The notes: a model not told the origin generated them from the letters alone. Positions 50,700-59,309 are shown, numbered from the stretch's first letter. The stretch: DNA of 64,000 bases from AP-15 sp963772295 (GCA_963772295.1 CAVYWO010000020.1:434001-498000); one strand, 5' to 3'. Program-made: numbers and translations.

Positions 50700-51259
50700 T
50701 CGGGGGCCGCCAACATTTCACCCCGGTCCAGCGCCTGCTGCACTGGCTCATGGCGGTCTGCATCTTGGCCATGCTGTTCATCGGCGTGGGCATGGTGTCC
50801 ACCATCATGCCGAAATACCTGACGCTGGTTTCGATCCACAAGCCGCTCGGCATGGCAATTCTGGTGCTCGCGCTGCTCCGCCTGGCGGCGCGCCTGCGCT
50901 ACGGGACCCCGCCGCTGCCGGCCGACTTGCCCGAGCCGATGAAGCTCGCGGCCCAGCTGTCGCATTACGCGTTCTACGTCCTGATGATCGCCATGCCGCT
51001 GCTCGGCTGGGGTATGTTGTCGGCGGCAGCCTATCCGGTCGTGCTGTTCGGCGGCGTGCACCTTCCGGCGATTTTGCCGCTGAGCGACAGCCTGCATACC
51101 TTGCTCTGGAACGCGCATTTCTGCCTGGCCTTCGCGTTCTTCGGCCTGATCCTGTTGCATGTCGCGGCGGCGCTGTTCCATGCGCTCGTCCGACGCGACG
51201 GCGTATTCGAGGCGATGGCGTCGGTGTCGACCCACGACGAGGTCATGCCCGCCGAGTGA
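50696..51259 (+). CDS. Cytochrome b561 family protein
   Basis: A 187-residue four-helix membrane cytochrome. It opens RQHFTPVQRLLHWLMAVCILAMLFIGVGMV with haem His in LLHW. The second-helix His is in LVSIHKPLGMAILVLALLRLAARL near residue 49, and the others are in LSHYAFYVLMIAMPLLGWGMLSAA and NAHFCLAFAFFGLILLHVAAALFHAL. It likely passes quinol electrons to a periplasmic partner, plausibly the adjacent peroxidase, which is now broken. The ATG overlaps the peroxidase stop by 4 bp. Confidence 0.9.
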   Translation: MIGGRQHFTPVQRLLHWLMAVCILAMLFIGVGMVSTIMPKYLTLVSIHKPLGMAILVLALLRLAARLRYGTPPLPADLPEPMKLAAQLSHYAFYVLMIAMPLLGWGMLSAAAYPVVLFGGVHLPAILPLSDSLHTLLWNAHFCLAFAFFGLILLHVAAALFHALVRRDGVFEAMASVSTHDEVMPAE

Positions 51260-51793
51260 CAGGGCCGTGCTGGGAAGTGCGCAAGGACCGCTTTCCACGT
51301 GCGCCGTGACAAGGCGGCGCTTTTCCAGCGGGTGCAAGCCCCGCCCGGCGACCGCTCCAGCCGGAAGCAGCCGGAGCAGGCATGGAGGAGACGAAATGTC
51401 TGAAGCCTTCGGATAACGGTCACGGTTTTGGTGACCGCGCGAGTGTGCAGGCCGCAACGTGAGTAAACGCCGAGCAATCCTCGAAAAGGTCGATGTGCAG
51501 GCCGACCCGATAGTGGTTTCGGGGAAGGCTGATACGGATGGGCGAGTTTGAGCGAGGAGTAGGCCCATCTGCTGCACCGGGGTAGTGGCGGCAGCATGTA
51601 CACAAGGAAAGCGTGCGCAACACGGGAAGCCCCAATGCGTGATCAGGGATGATCAACCGGACGCCCGCGAGGGACAGGCCGGGCGCAATGGGGTGGCGGA
51701 GAGGCCCGTAGTACCGGTGAAGCCGGGTAATGCCGGTGGAGGGAAGGGGCCTTGGTTCAAGACAGACGCAGGAAGTAGTGAGGGACCTGGAGA

Positions 51794-53125
51794 TTGGGCA
51801 ACCTATCAACTCCGAAGAGTGTTCAGAAGCTGCAGAGGGCGTCACACGCGAAAGCGAAGGCAGAAGCCGGCTATCGCTTCTATGCCCTGTACGACAAGAT
51901 CAGCCGCGACGACATTCTGGCGCATGCCTATGCCCAGTGCCGCGCCAACAAGGGGGCGCCGGGAATAGACGGTCAGGACTTTGCGGACATCGAGGCCTAT
52001 GGGGTCGAACGGTGGCTGGCTGAACTGGCGCTTGCGCTCAGGCAGGAGAGCTACCGGCCGGAGCCAATCAGACGAGTGTTTATACCGAAGGCCAACGGCA
52101 AACTCAGGCCGCTGGGCATCTCGACGGTGCGGGATCGGGTCTGCATGACCGCAGCGATGCTGGTGCTGGAGCCGATCTTCGAAGCCGATCTTCCGCCGGA
52201 AATCTACGCCTATCGCGCTGGGCGCAACGCCCAGCAGGCAGTCGTCGAGGTGGAGGAGCGGCTGTTCCGTGGCCACCCGGAAGTCGTCGACGCCGACCTC
52301 GCGGACTACTTCGGGAGCATTCCGCATACCGACCTCCTAAAGTCGGTGGCGCGCCGGATCGTTGACCGGCGCGTGCTGCATCTGATCAAGATGTGGCTGG
52401 ACTGCCCCGTGGAAGAAACCGACCAACGGGGCCGGACAACACGCACGACCGAGGCGCGAGACCACCGGCGCGGCATTCCGCAGGGCTCGCCCCTCTCACC
52501 ACTACTGGCGAACCTCTACATGCGCCGGTTCGTGTTGGGCTGGAAGAAGTTCGGCCTTGAGCGAAGCCTCGGCACTCGCCTCGTCACCTATGCGGACGAC
52601 CTTGTGATCCTGTGCCGAAGGGGCAGCGCGGAGACTGCGCTGCATCACCTGCGCGCGATCATGGGCAAGCTGAAGCTGACAGTGAACGAGGAGAAGACAC
52701 GGATCTGCAAGGTTCCGGACGGGGAGTTTGACTTCCTGGCTTATACGTTCGGGCGGATGTATTCTCCGAGAACCGGCCAGGCTCGCCTGGGACAGCGGCC
52801 ATCGAAGAAGAGCATCAAGCGTGTGGTCGACAAGGTCCATGCGCTGACCGTCCGAGCACATACCTGGCAAGAAACCACAGAGCTGGTGGGTAAGTTGAAC
52901 CGCACCCTTCGCGGATGGGCGAACTACTTCTCGGTAGGCACCGTCAATCCGGCGTATCGGGCGCTCGACAACTACACGGCTGTGCGGTTGCGTCGGTGGT
53001 TGCGCTTCAAGCACAAGACCAGACGATGTAAGGGCGGCAGCTATCCCCTCTCGCACCTCTACGAGACCCTCGGGCTCGTGCGTCTGACCCGGCTTGGGCA
53101 CGACGTGCCGTGGACGAAGGCGTGA
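51794..53125 (+). CDS. ltrA: Group II intron reverse transcriptase/maturase
   Basis: A 443-residue intron-encoded protein. The reverse transcriptase blocks are in order: RANKGAPGIDGQDF near residue 50, SYRPEPIRRVFIPKANGKLRPLGISTVRDRV near 86-116, YAYRAGRNAQQAV, VVDADLADYFGSIPHTDLL near 165, RRGIPQGSPLSPLLANLYM near 225 and the catalytic TYADDLVILCRRG near 265. The maturase X domain follows (LNRTLRGWANYFSVGTVNPAYRALDNY). No HNH endonuclease domain follows, so retrohoming would need nicked or single-stranded targets. Start is TTG 51794 or further in. Confidence 0.93.
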   Translation: MGNLSTPKSVQKLQRASHAKAKAEAGYRFYALYDKISRDDILAHAYAQCRANKGAPGIDGQDFADIEAYGVERWLAELALALRQESYRPEPIRRVFIPKANGKLRPLGISTVRDRVCMTAAMLVLEPIFEADLPPEIYAYRAGRNAQQAVVEVEERLFRGHPEVVDADLADYFGSIPHTDLLKSVARRIVDRRVLHLIKMWLDCPVEETDQRGRTTRTTEARDHRRGIPQGSPLSPLLANLYMRRFVLGWKKFGLERSLGTRLVTYADDLVILCRRGSAETALHHLRAIMGKLKLTVNEEKTRICKVPDGEFDFLAYTFGRMYSPRTGQARLGQRPSKKSIKRVVDKVHALTVRAHTWQETTELVGKLNRTLRGWANYFSVGTVNPAYRALDNYTAVRLRRWLRFKHKTRRCKGGSYPLSHLYETLGLVRLTRLGHDVPWTKA

Positions 53126-53138
53126 GGTCTTGTCCGAG

Positions 53139-53172
53139 AGCCGGATGCAGGGAAATCCGCATGTCCGGTTCG
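53139..53172 (+). ncRNA. Group II intron domain V
   Basis: A 34-nt hairpin with the conserved plan: GAGCCGGATGC on the left, a GGGAAA bulge/loop and GCATGTCCGGTTC on the right. It lies 13 bases after the maturase stop, where domain V is expected. GAGC carries the AGC catalytic-triad position. Confidence 0.75.
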
Positions 53173-53391
53173 ATGAGCGGGATGTGGAAACGGAGCTATG
53201 GTCGAGCCACTAAGGCACCGCCAAACGAAAGAGGCGGCAACACGCATGCCTGACCTAAGGCCACCGCGCCACATTCCGACTCTACCCCCTCCGGCACTCG
53301 AAGGCGCTACGGCCGGTAGCTGCGTTGCCGCGGTGGAGAGCAAGCTTTTTCAATGCCCGTTGAACCCGTCGGCCACCGAGAATCCGCCCGA

Positions 53392-54294
53392 TTAGCCGAA
53401 CCGCCTTGATATGCGGGCGACCAGCTCGTCTGCCCTTGAGAGAAAAAGCTTAAGCAGGGGGGACGTGTTGGCCTTATGGTAGCCCAGAACCAGATCGATC
53501 GAAGGTGCCTCTCCAGCGAGGGGTCGGCTGATGACCGACCAGGTGAGGAAATTGCGGGCAAAGTCGGGCAACAGTGCCAGCCCGCGGGTTGAGGCGACGA
53601 GTGACATGGCCATCGAGAGATATTCGACCCGGTGCGCCGGGTGCAAGTCGATGCCCGATCGCCGGAAGTAGTCTTCTATCAGTGAGCGCAAGACCGGCGC
53701 CTGGTCGGCCATACCGATGAACGTTTCCCCTACGAAATCCAGCGGGTGGATCACGTCATGTGACGCCAAACGGTGATCGCTCGGTAGAACGACAATCAGC
53801 GGTTCCGTAATCAGCACTTGGTAGACGAGATCAGGGTGGCCTTCCTCAGGTCTCATGAAAGCCACGTCCAACTTCCCAGTGGCAAGGCCCTCGGCGAGTT
53901 GCGGGGAGTGCTTGCTGGAAATTGTGACCTCGATCTTCGGCAGCTCCTCCCGAAGAACATGCATCACTGCGGGTAGCCATTCCGGCTCGCAGCCGCTCAG
54001 AAAGCCTAGCGCCAACGTCCTCTGCTCCGGGTGAGCAGCGCGCCGGGCGGCGGACGCCGCAGCCTCGACCTGCGCCAGCGCGAGCCGCGCGTGGTCGAGA
54101 AAGGCGCGGCCGGCAGCGGTCAGCTCGATCCCGCGCGTGCTGCGGGTCATGAGCTCGGCGCCAACTTCCAGCTCCAACTCACGGATCTGGCGGCTTAGGG
54201 AGGGTTGTGCCGTGTGCAATCGGCGTTCGGCCGCCAGCGTCAGACTGCCTTCCTCGGCGACGGCAACGAAATAGCGCAGATGCCTTAGTTCCAT
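53392..54294 (-). CDS. LysR family transcriptional regulator
   Basis: A 300-residue LysR-type regulator. The winged HTH is at residues 1-60 (LRHLRYFVAVAEEGSLTLAAERRLHTAQPSLSRQIRELELEVGAELMTRS). The effector-binding domain follows (LALGFLSGCEPEWLPAVMHVLREELPKIEVTI...). It is divergent from the SDR gene with a 137-bp gap holding palindromes that fit LysR sites. It probably controls the SDR-DUF427-oxidoreductase run downstream on the other strand and its own synthesis. Confidence 0.92.
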   Translation of the reverse strand: MELRHLRYFVAVAEEGSLTLAAERRLHTAQPSLSRQIRELELEVGAELMTRSTRGIELTAAGRAFLDHARLALAQVEAAASAARRAAHPEQRTLALGFLSGCEPEWLPAVMHVLREELPKIEVTISSKHSPQLAEGLATGKLDVAFMRPEEGHPDLVYQVLITEPLIVVLPSDHRLASHDVIHPLDFVGETFIGMADQAPVLRSLIEDYFRRSGIDLHPAHRVEYLSMAMSLVASTRGLALLPDFARNFLTWSVISRPLAGEAPSIDLVLGYHKANTSPLLKLFLSRADELVARISRRFG

Positions 54295-54303
54295 CGCCGC
54301 CTG

Positions 54304-54322
54304 CCATGCCTGCCAGGTATGG
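54304..54322. promoter_or_regulatory. Imperfect palindrome near the LysR start
   Basis: CCATGCCTGCCAGGTATGG is a 19-base near-palindrome, ten bases upstream of the LysR start codon. It is a candidate autoregulatory binding site. Confidence 0.4.
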
Positions 54323-54395
54323 CGCCGACCCTACAAAGTCTTTTCGATGGGCGCGAGCGAAACCTAAATCCCCCCAAAGGCACCGCAGAAACTCT

Positions 54396-54414
54396 GACCT
54401 CACATTGTGAGGTC
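54396..54414. promoter_or_regulatory. Perfect palindrome in the lysR-SDR intergenic region
   Basis: GACCTCACATTGTGAGGTC: two 8-base arms around ATT, 17 bases before the SDR start. It could be a LysR-family operator or a 5' hairpin near the SDR ribosome site (GGAGG at 54426). Confidence 0.55.
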
Positions 54415-54431
54415 GGAGGCGGGCCGGAGGA

Positions 54432-55184
54432 GTGGTGGTGAAACATCCTGTTGTTTTGATCACGGGCGCGTTGACAGGCATCGGCCGAGCGGCGGCTCTC
54501 GCTTTCGCAAAGGAAGGCGGCCGCATTGTTGTCTCCGGCCGGCACGAAGAGGTCGGGCAGGCTTTGGCCACTGAATTGCGCGCTCTCGGCGCCGAAGCCG
54601 AGTTCGTCCGTGCTGACGTGCGCCACGAGGACGAGGTGCGGGAGTTGATCGATCAAACGGTCGCTCGCTTCGGTCGGCTCGACGCAGCCGTCAATAACGC
54701 CGGCACTGAAGGCCACCCTGGCCCGGTCACCGAGCAGTCAGCCGATACCTACGCAGCCACCTTCGATACCAACGTGCTCGGCACCCTGCTCAGCATGAAG
54801 CACGAACTGCGGGTCATGCTGGCCCAAGGCGGCGGCAGCATCATCAATATCTCATCAACCTACGGTCACCTTGGGGCCCGCGGTGCGTCGGTCTATTCGG
54901 CAAGCAAGCACGCCATCGAGGGACTCACTAAGTCCGCGGCGCTGGAGGCAGCGGCATCGGGGGTGCGGATTAATGCCGTCGCGCCGGGCCCGATCGAGAC
55001 CGCGATGCTCAACCGCTTTACCGGCAGCGCCGAACGAAAGACCGGCCTGGTGGCGGGTGTTCCGCTCCAACGTGCGGGCGAGCCCTACGAAATCGCGAAC
55101 GCGATCGTCTTCCTCGCTTCGAGCAAGTCGTCCTTCACGACCGGTCAGGTGCTCTTCGTCGACGGTGGCAAGTCGGCGACGTAG
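54432..55184 (+). CDS. Short-chain dehydrogenase/reductase
   Basis: A 250-residue classical SDR. The nucleotide-binding motif is VLITGALTGIGRAAALAFAKEG near residue 8. DVRHEDEVRELID and NNAGTEGHPGP lie near 62-93. The catalytic Ser is in INISSTYG near 140 and the Tyr-x-x-x-Lys in VYSASKHAIEG near 154. PGPIETAML lies near 183 and the C-terminal GQVLFVDGG completes the family pattern. An Arg in SGRHEE after strand 2 suggests NADP preference. Three GTG codons in a row (54432, 54435, 54438) follow GGAGG; the last has the best spacing. Confidence 0.93.
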   Translation: MVVKHPVVLITGALTGIGRAAALAFAKEGGRIVVSGRHEEVGQALATELRALGAEAEFVRADVRHEDEVRELIDQTVARFGRLDAAVNNAGTEGHPGPVTEQSADTYAATFDTNVLGTLLSMKHELRVMLAQGGGSIINISSTYGHLGARGASVYSASKHAIEGLTKSAALEAAASGVRINAVAPGPIETAMLNRFTGSAERKTGLVAGVPLQRAGEPYEIANAIVFLASSKSSFTTGQVLFVDGGKSAT

Positions 55185-55217
55185 TCCGGCGCAGCTCGAC
55201 AGCTAAAGGTGACCACT

Positions 55218-55646
55218 ATGGAACAGAGTATCCAAGCGCAAGCGAAGCCGATCAAAACCCCTGGTCCGGATCATCCGATCTCGGTCGAGCGCAACCCCAG
55301 CCGAATAATCGTCTCGGTCGCGGGCCGCGTCGTCGCCGACACGCGAGAAGCGCTGACATTGCGTGAAGCAGCGTATCCCGCGGTTCAATACATCCCGCGC
55401 AAAGATGTCGATATGGCGGTCCTCGACCGCACCGATCACACCACTTACTGCCCCTACAAGGGGGACGCCTCCTATTTCAGCGTCCCGCTGGGGGGCGAGC
55501 GCTCGGTCAACGCGGTGTGGAGCTATGAGGCTCCCTACGCCGCCGTCACGCCGATCAAGGATTATCTCGCCTTTTACCCCAATCGCGTCGACGTGATCGA
55601 AGAACGGCCAGAGCCTGAACGCTTTTTCCCAGGAGCTGCCGGCTAG
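55218..55646 (+). CDS. DUF427 domain-containing protein
   Basis: A 142-residue protein matching DUF427, a small beta-rich fold of unknown function: HPISVERNPSRIIVSVAGRVVADTREALTLREAAYPAVQYIPRKDVD, THHTYCPYKGDASYFSV (here TDHTTYCPYKGDASYFSV) and a C-terminal IKDYLAFYPNRVDVI. The ATG at 55218 follows an AAAGGTG site. The GTG nine bases upstream is less likely. It lies 33 bp after the SDR and is probably in the same operon. Confidence 0.85.
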   Translation: MEQSIQAQAKPIKTPGPDHPISVERNPSRIIVSVAGRVVADTREALTLREAAYPAVQYIPRKDVDMAVLDRTDHTTYCPYKGDASYFSVPLGGERSVNAVWSYEAPYAAVTPIKDYLAFYPNRVDVIEERPEPERFFPGAAG

Positions 55647-55837
55647 TGGCCACGTCCCGAAAAGCTTAATGGAACTCGTCGACCCCACCGCCGCGTCGAC
55701 TTGGCGTGATGCAGGCGGTGTGGTGTGGCTCGCCGGGCCCGACCCTTTCGATGCCGCGTTCCGAACCAACAAGGAGCCAGTCATGTCCCGTATGGTGTCA
55801 GTGACTTACAGGTTCGTTACTTTATAGGAGGACACCG

Positions 55838-56809
55838 ATGCGCGCGATCGAGGCGGAGACTTTCTCGGGCTATGGCGGGCTGCGGCAGATCGAATTGTCC
55901 AAGCCGCAACCGGCAAAGGACAGGGTGCTGGTCCGCGTCACGGCCGCCGGCGTCACGCCGCTCGATCGCACGATCCTGTCGGGCGGACACCCTCGGGCTA
56001 GGGCGCCGCTGGTGCTCGGCAACGAGGGCGCCGGTATCATTGAGGATACCGGCGATTCCGGTCTCGCGGTGGGAAGCCGCGTGATGTTTACAGGGCCCTA
56101 CGGGGTTCGCGAGAATGGCGCGTGGCAAGAATGGCTGCTTGCGCGGCCCGGAGATTTGGCGCTCGTGCCCGACGCGATCGACGACGTAGTCGCGGCCAGC
56201 CTCCCAGTCGCCTATCTGACGGCGCAGATCACGCTGACGCTGGCCGGCTTCAGCCCGGGCATGACGGTGCTGGCTCCGGCGATCGGCGGGTCGGTAGGAA
56301 ACGCGACCTATCAGCTTGCGCGGGCGCAGAGCGCCGGCAAAGTGATTTCGACGGCCGGCAGCGCGGCGAAAGCCGCCAGGGCACGCGAGCTTGGCTTCGA
56401 AGACGTGATTGACCTGACCGCGGAAGGTCTCGCCGACGGCGTTCGCCGGATAACGGGCGGTAGGGGCGTCGATATCGTTATCGACAGCATCGGCGGCACC
56501 GTGACTGGTGAGGCGTTGAGCAGCCTTGGACTCGGCGGTGTCCTGATCACCTTGGGCTATTCCGCCGGACGCAAAACCACGATCGACGTGACAGACCTGA
56601 TCTGGAAAGGCGCGCGGATGGCCGGTTTCTCTATGTTCGCCCAATCACCGACCGCGATCGCCACTGCGTGGCGGGACATCATCCCGCTGATCGTGGGCGG
56701 ATCAGTCAAGCCGATCGTCGAGCGGGTCTATCCTCTCCACGAGGCGGGCGAAGCCTTGCGCCATCTAACTGAGGATCGGCCGTTTGGAAAAGTCGTCTTG
56801 GCGGGCTGA
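55838..56809 (+). CDS. Zinc-type alcohol dehydrogenase/quinone oxidoreductase family protein
   Basis: A 323-residue MDR-superfamily enzyme resembling NADPH:quinone reductases. MRAIEAETFSGYGGLRQIELSKPQPAKDRVLVRVTAAGVTPLDRTILSG is the GroES-like opening. VLGNEGAGIIEDTG lies near residue 60. The cofactor domain carries VLAPAIGGSVGNATYQLARAQSAGKVISTAGS near 143 and GGRGVDIVIDSIGG near 207. Structural-zinc Cys residues are absent, as in quinone-reductase types. A TAGGAGG site precedes ATG 55838. The gap after DUF427 has an AT-rich patch near 55800 that may hold a promoter. Confidence 0.9.
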   Translation: MRAIEAETFSGYGGLRQIELSKPQPAKDRVLVRVTAAGVTPLDRTILSGGHPRARAPLVLGNEGAGIIEDTGDSGLAVGSRVMFTGPYGVRENGAWQEWLLARPGDLALVPDAIDDVVAASLPVAYLTAQITLTLAGFSPGMTVLAPAIGGSVGNATYQLARAQSAGKVISTAGSAAKAARARELGFEDVIDLTAEGLADGVRRITGGRGVDIVIDSIGGTVTGEALSSLGLGGVLITLGYSAGRKTTIDVTDLIWKGARMAGFSMFAQSPTAIATAWRDIIPLIVGGSVKPIVERVYPLHEAGEALRHLTEDRPFGKVVLAG

Positions 56810-56887
56810 TCGACATGGCAACAGGCCCCGCGCGAGCGCATTATCCATTGGGACGATCCCGGTGCCTTGGCTGAAGCGCGTCAGACG

Positions 56888-57226
56888 ATGAGCGGGCGAG
56901 ATTTCCTCGACGCCATGCTTCGAGGCGAGCTTCCGCTGCCGCCCATCTGTCATCTGGTCGATTTCACCTCCGATCGGATTGATATCGGCCGCGTCGAGAT
57001 GGCGCTGAAACCGCGGGAATCGCAATACAATCGAATCGTCTCGGTGCATGGCGGGATCATTGCTACGGTCCTCAACTCGGTCATGGGCTGCGCCGTCCAC
57101 GCCAAGCTCCCGGTTGGACGGGCGTACACCAAGCTGGACGGTCGCACGCGCGAAGCGGCGCTGATGCGAGACACGCGATCACGGCTCATAGCGCATGTCG
57201 GTGGTTCCCCGCCGCCGTTGAACTAG
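56888..57226 (+). CDS. Hotdog-fold thioesterase (PaaI-like), probably truncated
   Basis: About 112 residues from ATG 56888. GRDFLDAMLRGELPLPPICHLVDF and YNRIVSVHGGIIATVLNSVMGCAVHAKLPVGRAYTKLD match acyl-CoA thioesterases of the PaaI type, with the catalytic HGG region present. After TKLD the family strands (LELKVNYVRP...) are replaced by unrelated GRTREAALMRDTRS, with only scattered resemblance. The C-terminus is probably degraded. In frame upstream, RERIIHWDDPGALAEARQ also looks family-like but lacks an ATG. Likely a decaying gene. Confidence 0.6.
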   Translation: MSGRDFLDAMLRGELPLPPICHLVDFTSDRIDIGRVEMALKPRESQYNRIVSVHGGIIATVLNSVMGCAVHAKLPVGRAYTKLDGRTREAALMRDTRSRLIAHVGGSPPPLN

Positions 57227-57579
57227 CTTTAATTGAGCGATCAGCGCAGCTTGCTCTTAAGGTTGCGAAGCTCGAACTCGAGCAATCCATGTGCGCCGAA
57301 AGGGGCCCCAGGCGCGAGGGCACCGGCCAAGCCGACAGTCCGTCACCGAGTTGAAAGCCAAGATCGCTGTTCGCGAGAGCCCGAACCGGGCTCGATGACC
57401 TCGGGCTCTTGAGGCTGGCGCCTCGGTGGGCTGAGCATCAGCCGCAGCGCGGCTTCGATCACATCCAGTTGCTCGGGAGAATAATCCCGCGGCCGGCTGC
57501 GCTACATGGCGGCGACGTGGGTGCACGAGCACGCCTGGGGCAAGCCGAAAGAATACGACCCGTCCTCGTTCTCGTCGCG
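57227..57579. other. Gap with debris
   Basis: No intact gene. At 57527-57562 the plus strand reads HAWGKPKEYDPS, the typical end of the phage-associated KGG-type protein whose beginning lies on the opposite strand at 57585-57712. The rest gives only Arg-rich frames. Confidence 0.4.
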
Positions 57580-57712
57580 CATTTGTTTGATTGATCATCA
57601 GGCGAGCGGCGTCGCCGGACGCGTCGCGGCAGAGTTTGAGGCACTCTTGATATTTGCCGCCCTTGCCGGCCGGATTGTGGATCTCGCCCTTCCTAAACAA
57701 ATGCGCGCGCAA
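57580..57712 (-). pseudogene. KGG-type phage-associated protein, N-terminal fragment
   Basis: The minus strand reads LFRKGEIHNPAGKGGKYQEC then LKLCRDASGDAARLMINQ, the usual opening of a small prophage protein preceding terminase (R.G...NPAGKGG.Y..C..LCR). Its expected continuation (RAWGKPKEYDP) appears on the opposite strand at 57527-57562, so the gene seems broken by a local inversion. Confidence 0.5.
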
Positions 57713-57794
57713 CGCCGCACCGGGCCCGCGCGCGCTCCAAAGCAGACCCCTCGCCCGTCACCGGAACCTTGTTTGGCGGGTTGTATCCGGATTT

Positions 57795-57900
57795 CACGGT
57801 GATTGGTAACCGAGTATTCTTCGCAGGATATGGAAAGGATGGGAGTAAATCTTTGGGTTACTGATGGTACGCAGGCCGGGACGAACGAGGTGACTCACGA
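57795..57900 (+). pseudogene. ELWxTDGT repeat protein fragment
   Basis: Two plus frames give VIGNRVFFAGYGKDG then NLWVTDGTQAGTNEV, one unit of the ELWVTDGTxAGT beta-propeller-like repeat of large secreted proteins, with a one-base shift between the halves. It is an isolated fragment. Confidence 0.5.
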
Positions 57901-58020
57901 TGGCCCGCAGCCTTCGGACATTACCTTTCCGCTTTTCCCAACTCGAGCAATTTCCTGTGGGCGGAGATCGCCGGCAAGGAGGGAAGATGTGATGACGCTC
58001 GGCGCCGGTCCCCGAGGCGC

Positions 58021-58176
58021 TCAGCCGCGTTGCGGGCCCCCCGCTTTCGCGAGGGCAGGCTTGCGGCGCCGCTCGGCGAGCATCCGGTAATAGGCATAGA
58101 TGCCGTCTTCGCGCCCGGCCACTTTGAACCAGTCGAGCATCTGTGCGGTCGAATCGACCTGGTCGTCGTGCCGGCC
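58021..58176 (-). pseudogene. Phage terminase large subunit, C-terminal fragment
   Basis: The minus strand reads GRHDDQVDSTAQMLDWFKVA then GREDGIYAYYRMLAERR. HDDQVDS is the metal-binding end of the TerL nuclease domain. The last residues (KPALAKAGGP) are encoded by a REP-like palindrome at 58038-58060. The fragment is cut upstream exactly where the TetR duplication begins (58180). Together with the DUF5681/KGG remnants it shows an old prophage. Confidence 0.7.
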
Positions 58177-58179
58177 AGA

Positions 58180-58384
58180 AATTTGTGCCGATGTCGACCC
58201 CGAGGACCTGCTCCGTGCGCTGGTCGGCATGTGCTACGCCCACGACAGGCCGGGCTGGCAATCCAAGGTGCTGCGCCTGATCGACATCTTCATCGATGGA
58301 CTACGCCGGTCGCGCGATGAGAGACACGATCGACAGGCCGGTGACCCTGCTCGAGCCCCGCAGCCCTGATGTCCGCTGTCCACC
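58180..58384 (+). repeat. Duplicated TetR 3' segment, copy 2
   Basis: Matches 45778-45982 almost base for base. It encodes ICADVDPEDLLRALVGMCYA through PARAPQP in frame but lacks the DNA-binding part, so it is not a regulator gene. It abuts the terminase remnant on the left and precedes the broken hydrolase on the right. Confidence 0.85.
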
Positions 58385-58421
58385 TAAGCGGTCCGCCGGC
58401 GCGTCGTGATTAATTCGCCCT

Positions 58422-59295
58422 TCAGGGTGACCCGGTGACAAGCAAATGCTCCCGGAGCCACTCGCAGGCCGCTCCAGAAGAGGCCGCGAAATCTTGCACG
58501 TAAGCGTCAAAATGCCCGCCGGGCAGCATCACCAGCCGCTTTGGTTCCAACGCCCGCTCGTAGGCGGCCAGAGCTTCGTCCGCAACCGTCAGATGATCGC
58601 CGAGCGCCACCACCATCATCAGGGGCGTTGGGCTAATATGGGTGACGTGCGCGCCCGGTTCGTATTCCAGGAACATCTCGACCGAGCGCAGCGTGACCTC
58701 GTTGCGCCATGCCGGCGCACGGGTGCGAGCGGTTTCGGTGAACCACTGCCAGGAATCCGCGGTTGGCAGCACGGCGGGCCCAATCGGGTTTTCGGAGACC
58801 ACCGGTATCATTCCCGGCGGCTTGCGTTGATAGCGCGCCCTGCGGTCCTCGAGGCACGCTGCTTGCACTTGGCCGATGAAATCCGCGCGGATGAGCCGCC
58901 GCGCGTCCGCGTGCCCGCTGCCGGTCAATCGCGCCGAGCACGAGCACACGCGCGCCGCTGTAACTTGAGCCCCAGATGCCGATGCGCTCGGCATCGACCT
59001 CAGAAAGGCCGCTCGCCCAGGTGATCGCGTCTCGGTAATCGCGGATCTGCTGCCAGGGGTCGATTTCCTGCCGCGGCTCCCCATCGCTCGCGCCAAAGTT
59101 GCGGTTGTCAAACACCACAGCGCCGATGCCGGCCTCGGCCAAGGCTTCGGCGAACCGGTCTAGATACATCTCCTTCACGGCTGAGTATCCGTGGGCCATT
59201 ACCACGGTCGGCGTCGGTCCCGCGCCATCCGGTAGGTAATGCCAGCCGCGAAGGATAACGTCGTCCTCGGTGCGGAACTCGATATCACGTCGCAT
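58422..59295 (-). pseudogene. Alpha/beta hydrolase with internal deletion and frameshift
   Basis: From ATG 59295 the protein reads FRTEDDVILRGWHYLPDG, VVMAHGYSAVKEMYLDRFAE, VVFDNRNFGASDGEPRQEID and GIWGSSYSGARVLVLGAIDR (nucleophile Ser in GSSYSG), typical of dienelactone-hydrolase-like enzymes. Near 58920 the frame changes. SGHADARRLIRADFIGQVQA, VEMFLEYEPGAHVTHISPTP, LMMVVALGDHLTVADEALAA and LPGGHFDAY (catalytic His) follow in the second frame to 58422. The conserved strand after GAIDR is missing, so a short deletion caused the break. Confidence 0.78.
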
Positions 59296-59309
59296 GGCGG
59301 GCCTCTCCT

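Larger units (their letters stand above)
51299..53285 (+). mobile_element. Group II intron (approximate ends)
   Basis: A candidate 5' end GTGCG lies at 51299. Structured RNA follows (CAGCCGGAAGCAGCCGG, GGTCACGGTTTTGGTGACC hairpins). The maturase frame is 51794-53125. A domain V-like hairpin lies at 53139-53172, and downstream sequence to about 53285 ends CCGACTCTAC, a plausible AY 3' end. GTGCG at 51277 is an alternative 5' end. The intron sits just after the cytochrome b561 gene and interrupts no visible gene. A decayed relative lies at 59.3-60.5 kb. Confidence 0.65.
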
